NCBI RefSeq assembly: GCF_900128955.1
Contig: NZ_FQTY01000014.1
Coordinates: 1 to 64,000, forward strand
Length of the DNA: 64,000 nt
Source: Tissierella praeacuta DSM 18095
GTDB lineage: Bacteria; Bacillota; Clostridia; Tissierellales; Tissierellaceae
Reading direction: 5' to 3'
The notes below the pieces were generated by a model. The model was not told the origin of the DNA. It made no database searches and saw nothing but the letters and a program-made list of their open reading frames with translations. A program made the translations under genes and the position numbers. Positions 8,106 through 16,806 of the stretch are shown piece after piece (the stretch's first letter is position 1; every line of letters begins with the position of its first letter).

Positions 8106-8211
8106 GACCTAACACAACGAACGGTAGTGAGTTTGATGTAGGTCAAACGCAATGAGCACCAAATCTATGCGAGCGTAGCGAGTAAATAGATTTGAGTTGC
8201 GAAACTGCGGG
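8103..8211 (+). repeat. dispersed palindromic repeat, copy A (full)
   Basis: Full-length copy, starting TATGACCTAACACAACGAAC at the T run of the T-box terminator. Hairpin 1 is closed by GACCTAAC and GTAGGTC. Hairpin 2 is CGCAA...CAAATCTAT (8160-8168) with ATAGATTTG (8186-8194)...TTGCG, and has GCGAGCGTAGCGAG in the loop. The right end is GAAACTGCGGG. It contains no ORF. Confidence 0.75.
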
Positions 8212-8212
8212 A

Positions 8213-8290
8213 AATGACCTAACACAACGAACGCCAAATTCATGAGAATGATAATGAGCAAATGAATTTGTGCTTCCATATTGTTGTGAT
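8213..8290 (+). repeat. dispersed palindromic repeat, copy B (hairpin 2 type)
   Basis: Repeats ATGACCTAACACAACGAACG exactly as in the copy 110 bases upstream, then goes directly to hairpin 2 with CCAAATTCAT (8234-8243) and ATGAATTTG (8262-8270). CACAAC and GTTGTG close an outer stem. Hairpin 1 is deleted. It ends about 15 bases before the ileS start. Confidence 0.7.
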
Positions 8291-8313
8291 TTTATAATGA
8301 AAGGATGAAAAAA

Positions 8314-11300
8314 TTGAAAAGGTTTAATGAACTATCAAGTGAACCTGTAAAGGTTAGAGAGCATAATATTAATAAGTATTGGCAAGAGATAGATTTACTT
8401 CATAAGTCAGTTACTTCAAGGGATAAAAAGAAACCATATATATTTTATGAGGGGCCTCCCACAGCAAATGGGAAGCCTGGAATACACCATGTAATGGCTA
8501 GAACATTAAAGGACTTAACATGTAGATATAAAACTATGCAAGGATACCAAGTAAAGAGAAAAGCAGGTTGGGACACTCATGGACTTCCTGTAGAAATTGA
8601 AGTAGAAAAGAAATTAAATTTAAAAAACAAACATGATATTGAGTCCTATGGTATAGAATCCTTTAATAAGCAATGTAAAGATTCGGTTTTTCAATATGAG
8701 AAACTTTGGAGAGATATGACAGAAAGAATGGCATATCTAATTGATTTGAATAATCCATATATAACTTTAGATAATGATTATATTGAATCCGTATGGTGGA
8801 TATTAAATAAATTTTTTAAAGAAGGTTATATATATGAAGGACATAAAATATTACCATACTGTTCAAGATGTGGTACAGGATTAGCATCTCATGAGGTTGC
8901 ACAAGGATATGAAGAAATAAAGACAGATACAGTAGTGGCAAAATTTAAACTTAAAGATAAAAATGAGTATTTCTTAGCTTGGACAACAACTCCATGGACA
9001 CTTCCATCTAATGTTTCTCTAACAGTAAATGCATCAGAAACATATTTAAAAGTCAAGCAAAATGATGAGATATATTATGTAGGAAAGGTTTTAGCGGATA
9101 AAGTATTAGGAGAAGATTATGAAGTATTGGAGGAAATGAAGGGTAAAGATTTAGAATTTACTCCTTATGAGCAACTAATTCCATTTATAAATGTAGAAGG
9201 AAAAGCATTTTTTGTAACTTGTGCTGATTATGTAACTACTGAAGATGGAACAGGGATAGTTCATACTGCACCAGCCTTTGGTGAGGATGACTATAATACT
9301 GGGGTAAGATATGGTTTACCAGTTATTCAACCAGTATCAGAAGATGGAAAGTTTACCCAAACTCCTTGGGAAGGTAAATTTGTAATGGATGCTGACTTGG
9401 ATATTATAAAATGGTTAAAAGAAGAAGGAAAACTATATAAAAAAGAAAAGGTAGCTCACAACTATCCCCATTGCTGGAGATGTAAAACACCATTATTATA
9501 TTATGCAAAACCATCTTGGTATATTGAAATGACAAAGTTAAAAGATAAACTTGTAGAAAATAATAATGGAGTAAATTGGTTCCCATCATTTGTAGGTGAG
9601 AAGAGATTTGGAAATTGGTTAGAAAATATTAATGATTGGGCAATATCTAGAAGTAGATATTGGGGGACACCACTTCCTATATGGAGATGTAGTGATTGTG
9701 GTCATGTAGATAGTGTTGGCTCTAGGCAAGAACTGGTTGAAAGGGCAATAGAAGATATAGATGAAAATGTAGAACTTCATAGACCATATGTTGATGAAAT
9801 ACATTTAAAATGTGATAAATGTAATGGTACTATGACTAGGGAAAAAGATGTAATCGACGTATGGTTTGATAGTGGAGCTATGCCATTTGCACAACACCAT
9901 TATCCATTTGAAAATAAAGACATTTTCTTTGATGAACTTTTCCCCGCTGATTTTATAAATGAAGGAATTGACCAAACTAGAGGTTGGTTCTATTCCCTTA
10001 TTGCAATATCAACATTTGTAACAGGAAAATCACCGTATAAGAATGTATTAGTAAACGATTTAATACTAGACAAGGATGGGAAGAAAATGTCTAAGTCTAG
10101 AGGAAATACAGTAGATCCTTTTGAACTGTTTGATAAATATGGCGCAGATGTTTTAAGATGGTATTTAATTTATGTATCTCCACCATGGGTTCCAACAAAA
10201 TTTGATGAAGATGGACTAAGGGAAGTAGAAAGTAAATTCTTTAGATCTATAAGAAATGTATATAATTTCTTCTCATTATATGCAAATACAGATGGTATAG
10301 ACCCAAGAGAATTCTTTATCGAATATAAAGATAGACCAGAAATTGACAGATGGATACTTTCAAAATATAATACATTAGTTAAAGATTGCAATAAAGATAT
10401 GGATGTATTTGAATTAACAAAAGTAGTTAGGGCAATCCAAGAGTTTGTAATAGAAGATTTATCTAATTGGTATATTAGAAGGAATAGAAGAAGATTTTGG
10501 TCAACAGAATTAGATGATGACAAGAAAGCTGTATATAATACAACTTATGAAATACTTGTAGGATTATGTAAAATGGTAGCTCCATTTGTACCATTTATTT
10601 CCGAGGAAATATATCAAAAGTTGACAGGAGATGAATCAGTACATTTAGCATACTATCCAAAGGTAAATGAAGAATTGATAGATAAAAAAATAGAAGAAAA
10701 GATGGATTTAGTAAGAAATTTAGTGGGACTTGGTCGTGCATCTCGTGAATCAGTAAAGATAAAAGTACGACAACCACTTAAAGAAGTAGTAATAGACGGG
10801 AAATATGAAGAACAAATAAAAGACTTAGTGCCATTAATTATGGAAGAGTTAAATGTTAAAGAAGTAGTATTTGAAAAGGATTTATCTCAATTTATGAACT
10901 ACTCCTTAAAACCAAATTTTAAAGTAGCAGGTTCAATACTTGGAAAGAAGATTAAATCATTTGGTAAAGCATTAAATGAATTAAATGCCCGTGATACTGT
11001 TGAAAGATTAGAAGCAGGTGAAAAAATAGTTCTAAATCTAGATGGAGAAGATACAGAAATAGAAAAAGACTATGTATTGGTTACTATAGAATCTAAAGAA
11101 GGCTTTGATGTAGCTATGGAAAACAATCTATTTGTAATTTTAGATACAACTCTAACTCCTGAGTTAATTAATGAAGGCTATGCAAGGGAGTTTGTATCTA
11201 AGATTCAACAAATGAGAAAGAGTAATGGCTATGAAGTTCTAGATAATATCAATATATTCTATGATGGTTCTGATGAAATCAAAAAAGCTATAGATGAATT

Positions 11301-11421
11301 TGAAGAGTTTATCAAATCAGAAACTCTAGCTAAATCAATAGAAAGAATAACAGATGAAAACATAGAAAAACAAGATTTAAATGGTCAAATGACAGGAATA
11401 AGACTGGAAAGAATAGAATAG
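8314..11421 (+). CDS. ileS: isoleucine--tRNA ligase, long (type 2-like) form
   Basis: About 1035 residues; charges tRNA-Ile with isoleucine. The class I HIGH motif appears as GIHH in PPTANGKPGIHHVMART (about residue 57) and KMSKS at 10084-10098. A CP1 editing domain (AWTTTPWTLPSN near 225) is followed by CWRCKTP and CxxC-type zinc knuckles (CSDCGH, CDKCNG), and the C-terminal extension runs to IRLERIE. The GIHHVMAR form and the length match the eukaryote-like IleS group, which is known to be naturally mupirocin-tolerant in other bacteria; this is family knowledge, not shown here. TTG 8314 is preferred because AAAGGA is 8 bases upstream; ATG 8305 has that same sequence touching it. It is controlled by the T-box, with two repeat copies in between. 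Confidence 0.95.
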   Translation: MKRFNELSSEPVKVREHNINKYWQEIDLLHKSVTSRDKKKPYIFYEGPPTANGKPGIHHVMARTLKDLTCRYKTMQGYQVKRKAGWDTHGLPVEIEVEKKLNLKNKHDIESYGIESFNKQCKDSVFQYEKLWRDMTERMAYLIDLNNPYITLDNDYIESVWWILNKFFKEGYIYEGHKILPYCSRCGTGLASHEVAQGYEEIKTDTVVAKFKLKDKNEYFLAWTTTPWTLPSNVSLTVNASETYLKVKQNDEIYYVGKVLADKVLGEDYEVLEEMKGKDLEFTPYEQLIPFINVEGKAFFVTCADYVTTEDGTGIVHTAPAFGEDDYNTGVRYGLPVIQPVSEDGKFTQTPWEGKFVMDADLDIIKWLKEEGKLYKKEKVAHNYPHCWRCKTPLLYYAKPSWYIEMTKLKDKLVENNNGVNWFPSFVGEKRFGNWLENINDWAISRSRYWGTPLPIWRCSDCGHVDSVGSRQELVERAIEDIDENVELHRPYVDEIHLKCDKCNGTMTREKDVIDVWFDSGAMPFAQHHYPFENKDIFFDELFPADFINEGIDQTRGWFYSLIAISTFVTGKSPYKNVLVNDLILDKDGKKMSKSRGNTVDPFELFDKYGADVLRWYLIYVSPPWVPTKFDEDGLREVESKFFRSIRNVYNFFSLYANTDGIDPREFFIEYKDRPEIDRWILSKYNTLVKDCNKDMDVFELTKVVRAIQEFVIEDLSNWYIRRNRRRFWSTELDDDKKAVYNTTYEILVGLCKMVAPFVPFISEEIYQKLTGDESVHLAYYPKVNEELIDKKIEEKMDLVRNLVGLGRASRESVKIKVRQPLKEVVIDGKYEEQIKDLVPLIMEELNVKEVVFEKDLSQFMNYSLKPNFKVAGSILGKKIKSFGKALNELNARDTVERLEAGEKIVLNLDGEDTEIEKDYVLVTIESKEGFDVAMENNLFVILDTTLTPELINEGYAREFVSKIQQMRKSNGYEVLDNINIFYDGSDEIKKAIDEFEEFIKSETLAKSIERITDENIEKQDLNGQMTGIRLERIE

Positions 11422-11426
11422 AAATT

Positions 11427-11466
11427 AGAACAAGGTAGATAGCAGCAGTTATCTACCTTGTTTATA
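11427..11466 (+). terminator. terminator after ileS
   Basis: AACAAGGTAGATA pairs with TATCTACCTTGTT around GCAGCAGT. The T run is short. Confidence 0.8.
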
Positions 11467-11566
11467 ACTAACAGGAAATTTTTATTTTTCAAAAGCAATT
11501 TAATTCTAAGTGTTTTCATAAAAGATAATGTGTACTTATATAAGCTTTTAAAAAGGGGGAATTACC

Positions 11567-12382
11567 ATGTTGATACCATTTGATAAATTCTCAGATATTT
11601 TTGACACTAAACCATTTATAACAGAAGAAGTTAGGTTCAATTTGATGCACCGTATCAGGGAGTCGGAGAATCCTATTTTGATTAAAAGCGAAAATGGAAA
11701 AATTATTATTGCACAATCTTCACCACAGTACCCTGCATGGATATGGACAAGTAAAGATATAGAAGAACAAGAATATAAAGAGTTAGAAGATGGTTTCTAT
11801 AATTTATTTAAAAAACAAAGTAATTTAAAGTTTATTGCAAAGCCAGAAATAGCCGAAATTTTGGCAGATAATTTTGCAAAGAGAAAGAATATAACTTGGA
11901 AGATATCAATGTCTATGGAATCCTATTATTGTCCAAGTATAAAATTTCCAATGAATATCAGTGGCTCAATTGGTAAACCATCTTTGGATGATGTGAATAT
12001 TATATCTGAATTCTTTGTAGGCTTTATACGAGATTGCTTTGGTATAAGCACCACAGTGGATAAACAATTTAAAGCCGCAAGCTCTTATATACTCAGTGAT
12101 AATTTCTATGTATGGAGAAATGGTAATGAAATTGTGTCAATGGCTAATATTGCTCATCGTTCTTCTAGACATGGGAGAATAAATGAAGTATATACTTCCC
12201 CATCACATCGTAGAAAAGGATATGCAGGGGCATTGGTTAGTGAACTAAGTAAAATTATATATAAGGAGAATAAAATACCAATGCTTTATACGGATTTGTT
12301 AAATCCAGCTTCAAATAAGACATATAAGAAGATTGGCTTTGTAGAATGTGGAATAGTAAATCAAGTCAGTTTTGAAGTTTAA
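11567..12382 (+). CDS. GNAT-family N-acetyltransferase
   Basis: A 271-residue protein with an N-terminal region of unknown fold and a C-terminal GNAT domain. The acetyl-CoA pyrophosphate loop is seen as VYTSPSHRRKGYAGALVSELS (residues about 205-225; R/Q-x-x-G-x-A/G as RRKGYAG), followed by MLYTDLLNPASNKTYKKIGFVECG, the usual final strand-helix. The acceptor is unknown. ATG is preceded by AAGGGGGAA. It stands alone ahead of a belt of gene relics. Confidence 0.82.
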   Translation: MLIPFDKFSDIFDTKPFITEEVRFNLMHRIRESENPILIKSENGKIIIAQSSPQYPAWIWTSKDIEEQEYKELEDGFYNLFKKQSNLKFIAKPEIAEILADNFAKRKNITWKISMSMESYYCPSIKFPMNISGSIGKPSLDDVNIISEFFVGFIRDCFGISTTVDKQFKAASSYILSDNFYVWRNGNEIVSMANIAHRSSRHGRINEVYTSPSHRRKGYAGALVSELSKIIYKENKIPMLYTDLLNPASNKTYKKIGFVECGIVNQVSFEV

Positions 12383-12410
12383 GTAATGGGGAAAGATTTA
12401 TATATTTTTA

Positions 12411-12450
12411 TGAAACAAGGGGAATGGTGAAAACTATTTGCCTTGTTTTA
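12411..12450 (+). terminator. possible terminator after the GNAT gene
   Basis: AAACAAGG and CCTTGTTTT form a stem with a large 20-base loop. It is weaker than the other terminators in the window. Confidence 0.45.
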
Positions 12451-12540
12451 TCACTAAAAAGTATTTAATGATAAAAAAAGGAGTTTAGGAAAATTTGTAG
12501 AATAGTATTATTGGAAGAAAGTGTGTGAGGAAGTAAAGGG

Positions 12541-12687
12541 GAGAAAAGGTTTTATAGTGCTAAAGAATGGGGGTTGATTGCAGTAGCACTTAACAAAATA
12601 TTACCAATCACTATGCATGCTCATACTTTGCAGGAGTCGGCAACTAGAACTGTTATAGTATATCTTAATATAGGATTTAAGTTTTAA
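12541..12687 (+). pseudogene. C-terminal relic of a second GNAT acetyltransferase
   Basis: In one frame without a usable start, this stretch reads as about 48 residues. It includes MHAHTLQESATRTVIVYLNI followed by GFKF and a stop. The HAHTLQES-x-R-x-x-x-x-YLNIGFKF pattern resembles the end of GNAT domains (x-H-x-x-T-x-x-x-A-x-x-x-Y-x-x-x-GF). The front of the gene is missing and an in-frame stop lies about 18 bases upstream. The rest of the 327-base gap before the hydrolase holds only a weak hairpin. Confidence 0.4.
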
Positions 12688-12709
12688 GCTGAATTGCTAG
12701 GAGGGAAAG

Positions 12710-13468
12710 ATGATGGAACGAGTTAGATTTAAAAACTCAAGAAACTTAAACTTAGTTGGGCACCTATACCCATCTACTTCTGAATCAATAATTATAATGT
12801 GTCATGGCTTTATGTCGAACAAGTATTCAAAGGGACGTTTTGAAAGGCTTGCTATGGCATTTAATGAATCAGGTTACAGTGTTTTACTTTTTGACTTTAG
12901 TGGCTGTGGAGAAAGTGATGATGATATTCTGACTGTTGAAAAAGAAGTAGATGATCTAAAGTCTGCAATTCAATTTGTAAAATTAAAAGGATATAAAAAA
13001 ATTGCACTGTATGGTCATAGTCTTGGAACTCTTATTTGTTTGAAAAATTATACTCCTGAAATAATAACAATGGTTTTATCAGGCGCTGCAACTGATTCTA
13101 TGAAGTATAACTGGTATGAGTTTTTTACAAAAGAACAAATGGAAGAACTGGAGGAAAAGGGATATTTGATACAGTATACGCCAGAAGAATTTCGAAAAAA
13201 GACTATAATTGATGAAAGAATTCTAAAAGATTTTGAGTTGATTAATCAGAGGGAGCTATTAAAAGATGTTAATTGTCCAGTTCTAATAATTCATGGCAAT
13301 AATGATGAAGAAGAAAAATTACTCTACGAAAGATCCAAAGCAGCAATGTCATTACTTTCAAAGGACTCAAAATTAGAAGTTATTGATGGAGCAAATCATA
13401 GTTTCCTTGAACATTTTGATATAGTAGTTAAATTAGCTACGGAATGGTTTAAAAAACATCTTTGTTAA
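12710..13468 (+). CDS. alpha/beta hydrolase (serine aminopeptidase S33 / BAAT-like)
   Basis: A 252-residue cytosolic alpha/beta-hydrolase. The oxyanion HGFMSNK is near residue 31, the nucleophile S104 sits in GHSLG, and the catalytic His is in GANHSF near 228. The acid is probably the Asp in IHGNNDEE near 200. Lipase or esterase activity on small acyl substrates is typical, but the substrate is unknown. Two ATGs lie in tandem after GGAGGG; either may start translation. The following 65-codon reading frame overlaps its stop. Confidence 0.82.
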   Translation: MMERVRFKNSRNLNLVGHLYPSTSESIIIMCHGFMSNKYSKGRFERLAMAFNESGYSVLLFDFSGCGESDDDILTVEKEVDDLKSAIQFVKLKGYKKIALYGHSLGTLICLKNYTPEIITMVLSGAATDSMKYNWYEFFTKEQMEELEEKGYLIQYTPEEFRKKTIIDERILKDFELINQRELLKDVNCPVLIIHGNNDEEEKLLYERSKAAMSLLSKDSKLEVIDGANHSFLEHFDIVVKLATEWFKKHLC

Positions 13469-13659
13469 TATTGCGGGATATAAGTTTTCGTGGGCTAAAG
13501 CATCCTATAACAATGTATTTGTGCAAGAGTGCATTAGAGTACAATTTTAGGGCAATAAGTACAATACACTGGTATAGAAGCTACGTTGAAGGTGTTAATC
13601 AATCTTATAAATTATTGAGTGGTATGATAAATGAACTGAAGATGCTATATAAAGAATAA
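13462..13659 (+). pseudogene. unrecognised 65-codon fragment
   Basis: An open frame overlapping the hydrolase stop, ending ...SYVEGVNQSYKLLSGMINE-LKMLYKE. It looks protein-like at its C-terminal half but has no Shine-Dalgarno or convincing start, and I do not recognise a family. It is most likely a truncated gene in the relic belt that continues to about 14560. Confidence 0.25.
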
Positions 13660-13768
13660 TTTTAATAATTACATGTTACTTTTATGCTATACATCAAATT
13701 ATTGAATAAAGAATGAGGATTAGCTTTGATAGTAATTTATTATATAAAGGGCAGAAAGGTAGATATTT

Positions 13769-14292
13769 ATGGCTAAAGTTATCTTATTTAGGGGTAAAGC
13801 AGGTGTAGGAAAGACTACATTATCATCAAGGTTAGCATTCCTGTAGTTCGGAAAGATGATGTATACGATTCGATAGCTCATTACATAGAAAATTATGAAA
13901 TAAGAAATAAAGCTTGCTATGATATTTTATACAGAATTATTGGAACAAATTTATCAAATGGTATTGATATAATAGTTGATGCTGGATTTCATGATATAGA
14001 TCAGGTATTGCAGTTCAAAAGATGAGTTAAAAGTAAGAAAGGATATTTTATCTTAATATTATGTATATGTAGCAATGAAGAAATTTGGGAAGAAAGATTT
14101 AATAAAAGAAAATTAAATTCGCAGTCCAACAATTTAATAACAGATTTCCACAAGTTTAAAATACATTATAAAGATTTAGAAACAGAGCTTTTAGAGAATG
14201 AAATAATATTAGATTCTATTGATGATATCTATATATTAATTGAAAAAACATGCAAAGAGATAAATGTTGTTTTAAGTAATAATAGGAATTAG
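13769..14292 (+). pseudogene. broken P-loop nucleotide/AAA-type kinase
   Basis: The N-terminus has an intact Walker A (FRGKAGVGKTT, about residues 7-17) but stops at TAG 13844. The coding sense resumes in another frame at about 13834 with SIPVVRKDDVYDSIAHYIEN, is cut by an in-frame TGA at 14023, and then continues to TAG 14290. The joined product would be about 170 residues, the usual size for small P-loop kinases that begin MAKVILFRGKAGVGKTTL. At least one frameshift and one nonsense change therefore inactivate it. The ATG has only a weak upstream GAAAGG. Confidence 0.72.
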
Positions 14293-14364
14293 GATAATAA
14301 TGAAGTTGAAAAGGTAGATAATATCTTTGGAAAATCAATAGCTAAAGTAAGGGGAGGTTATAAG

Positions 14365-14556
14365 ATGAGATATCCATTGTTCCAGACAAAAGAGAAATCA
14401 CAAAAGATAATTGTTTTTTAGATGAAGAAAAGATAGACATAGTTATGGGTGAGGTTGTAAAGATAGGTAAATATTTTAGGCAGTACATTAAAAGATTTCA
14501 AGAAGAATGATAATCAATTAATATTAAAAGATAAAGATTACCAATATGCTTTATAG
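14365..14556 (+). pseudogene. frameshifted relic of unknown family
   Basis: ATG after GGGGAGG begins MRYPLFQ, then the sense moves to a second frame (KREITKDNCFLDEEKIDIVM) and to a third (STLKDFKKNDNQLILKDKDY, ending QYAL and a stop). At least two frameshifts are needed to join it. No family was recognised with confidence. It is the last relic before the amidohydrolase gene. Confidence 0.35.
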
Positions 14557-14649
14557 GATTGTAAAGTATAGTATAATATAATAAAATAAAAAAATTGTGT
14601 TTATTGAGAAAATCTAAAGAATATAAGTCTAAGAACCGAATTATATGAT

Positions 14650-15462
14650 ATGGTTAACAATACTACAATAGAGAGGAGTGTTAATATAGAAGCAGTAAAT
14701 ATAGAAAGACTAAAAATATTATCTCCTATAATAGCTAGTATTCCCCACGGATCATCTTGTATTACATCTGAAATGGAAAATATCATGATACAAAATGTAT
14801 TACTTACAAATAATGATTGGTTTTTAAATGAACTTTATGATTTTTTAAATAAGCTAAATATTACAAGGGTATCAGCTAATTATAGTAGATATATAATTGA
14901 TGTTAATAGAAACATTAATAAAAAAAGTATGGAAGGAGATTATACAGAATCTTTAGTTTATCATAAGACTACATTTGGTAAAAATATTTATGAAAATTCT
15001 TTACCAAGTAAAGTAGTTGAAAATAGGATAAAAGAATTCTATGAACCATATCATACTTGCTTATTAAATGAAATAAATAGTAGTTTAAAACAATGGAATA
15101 AAGTATATTTATTTGATTTACATAGTTTTTATGCACAATCTACAGCAGATATTGTACTAGGGACGTCTGGTCGAAGTACATGCTCACATGAGTTTTTGGA
15201 TCATGTCTATAAATCTTTTGTTGATGAAGGTTTCACTGTAAAGATTGACGAAAAGGGTCTTAAGGGAGGATATATAGTATCTCATTATAGTTCTATAGAA
15301 AATGTTGAAGCTATACAAATTGAGATACGATATACTACCTATATAGAGGATAGATACTTTGGAGAAGAAGTAGTATATTATAAAGATGATATATTATTTA
15401 ATAAAACAAAAGAACGTTTAACCAGAGTTTTCAAAAATATCGTAAGGATTGTTGAAGATTGA
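14650..15462 (+). CDS. N-formylglutamate amidohydrolase-family protein
   Basis: Up to 270 residues with the metal-dependent FGase/HutG-like signatures: IASIPHGSS near 32, YSRYIIDVNRN near 88, LFDLHSF near 158, and the late IEIR near 228. Family enzymes release formate from N-formyl-glutamate or act on related N-acyl amino acids; the real substrate here is not shown. Start choice is awkward. ATG 14650 has no Shine-Dalgarno, while a good AGAGGAG at 14672-14678 lies 8 bases before an in-frame ATA at 14686. The coordinates given use ATG 14650. No other his-utilisation genes are nearby. Confidence 0.8.
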   Translation: MVNNTTIERSVNIEAVNIERLKILSPIIASIPHGSSCITSEMENIMIQNVLLTNNDWFLNELYDFLNKLNITRVSANYSRYIIDVNRNINKKSMEGDYTESLVYHKTTFGKNIYENSLPSKVVENRIKEFYEPYHTCLLNEINSSLKQWNKVYLFDLHSFYAQSTADIVLGTSGRSTCSHEFLDHVYKSFVDEGFTVKIDEKGLKGGYIVSHYSSIENVEAIQIEIRYTTYIEDRYFGEEVVYYKDDILFNKTKERLTRVFKNIVRIVED

Positions 15463-15572
15463 CTAAGTATAAATTGTTGAAAAAACACTAATTAAGTGGA
15501 AATGTTTTGAGACATAGATGCATTATATATTTTTACATAATAAAAAATCAAATAATTTAAAGAGGTGTAAAA

Positions 15573-16511
15573 ATGAGACCAATTGATATGCATTGTGATA
15601 CAATATTAAAGTTAATGGATGATAAAGAAGAATTAGGATTATATGAGAATGATTTAAGTATAGATATTAAGAAACTGAAAAAGGCTAAATCATTAGCTCA
15701 ATTTTTTGCTATGTGGGTAGATTTCAAAGAAGAAATCAATCCCCTAGAAAGATGCCTTGAGATGATTGATAAATTTCATATAGAAATTGATAAAAACTCA
15801 CATATTATTTCTTTAGCAACTAATTATAAAGATATAATGAGAAATGATAGTGAAGGTAAAATTTCCGCTGTTCTTACCATAGAAGAAGGGGGCACCATTA
15901 AAGGGCAAATACATAATTTAAGGAACTTCTATAGATTAGGAGTAAGAGCAATAACCCTTACATGGAATTCAGTAAATGAAATAGGGTTTCCTAATATAAA
16001 AGAAGAATATAGAAGCAGAGGATTAACTAGTTTTGGTGAAGAAGTAGTGTATGAAATGAATAAATTAGGTATACTTATAGACGTTTCTCACCTTTCAGAC
16101 AAAGGGTTTTACGATGTATCAAGATTAAGTTCAAAACCATTTATTGCATCCCATTCAAACTCTAGAGCCATGAAAGAACATTTTAGAAATTTAGATGATG
16201 ATATGATAAAAGTTCTGGCAGAAAAAGGTGGGATAATGGGTATTTGTTTTGAGAGGGATTTTTTAGGTGAAAGTGAGAATGCGAGAATAGAAGACATGGT
16301 AAGACATATTAAACATATTAGAAATGTAGGAGGCATAGATGTCATAGCATTAGGTTCCGACTATGATGGTTCTCACCCAAATTGTGAAATAAACAATATA
16401 GGTGAAATAGAGAAGCTCGCATTTGCATTAAAAGATAATAAATTTCATGATGATGAAATAGATAAGATATTTTACAAAAATGCATTAAGAGTAATTAAAG
16501 AAGTATTATAG
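15573..16511 (+). CDS. membrane dipeptidase (renal dipeptidase, M19)
   Basis: A 312-residue zinc dipeptidase. Metal ligands are visible as H7 and D9 in DMHCDT, the bridging Glu in LTIEEGG (about 102), and histidines in IDVSHLS (about 176) and IASHSNSR (about 197). The later FERDFLG and ALGSDYDGSH motifs complete the family pattern. Bacterial members hydrolyse a broad range of dipeptides. There is no signal peptide, so it is cytosolic. ATG follows AGAGGTG. A peptide-using role fits the nearby amidohydrolase and glutamine-type transport genes. Confidence 0.93.
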   Translation: MRPIDMHCDTILKLMDDKEELGLYENDLSIDIKKLKKAKSLAQFFAMWVDFKEEINPLERCLEMIDKFHIEIDKNSHIISLATNYKDIMRNDSEGKISAVLTIEEGGTIKGQIHNLRNFYRLGVRAITLTWNSVNEIGFPNIKEEYRSRGLTSFGEEVVYEMNKLGILIDVSHLSDKGFYDVSRLSSKPFIASHSNSRAMKEHFRNLDDDMIKVLAEKGGIMGICFERDFLGESENARIEDMVRHIKHIRNVGGIDVIALGSDYDGSHPNCEINNIGEIEKLAFALKDNKFHDDEIDKIFYKNALRVIKEVL

Positions 16512-16546
16512 TCTATTATGAATAGTCAATTATTTTGATTCATTGG

Positions 16547-16583
16547 AAAAATCAAGAAAATAAAGAAATCTTGATTTTTTCTG
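16547..16583 (+). terminator. terminator after the dipeptidase gene
   Basis: AAAATCAAGA pairs with TCTTGATTTTTT around AAATAAAGAAA. Confidence 0.85.
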
Positions 16584-16597
16584 TTTATTTTCATTAA

Positions 16598-16720
16598 ATT
16601 GATAAAGGAAAGTATGAAAATGATTCAGTTAATGTATTTAATAATCAAACTTATATTTACAAAATTAATAATGAAAAACTATGGTTGATCAAATATGATC
16701 TATCTCAATATTTAGAATAG
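16598..16720 (+). pseudogene. C-terminal orphan fragment
   Basis: A 40-codon frame without a start codon. It contains KYENDSVNVFNNQTYIYKIN, then NEKLWLIKYDLSQYLE before TAG 16718. It reads like the tail of a secreted or lipoprotein-type protein but matches no family I know. A stop lies just upstream, so it is probably a relic. Confidence 0.25.
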
Positions 16721-16806
16721 AGTAAACGTGGTAATACTTATATTATCTATATAACTATAGACATAAAATAAGGTTTTATATATACTAATAGACGAGGTGA
16801 CTTGAT

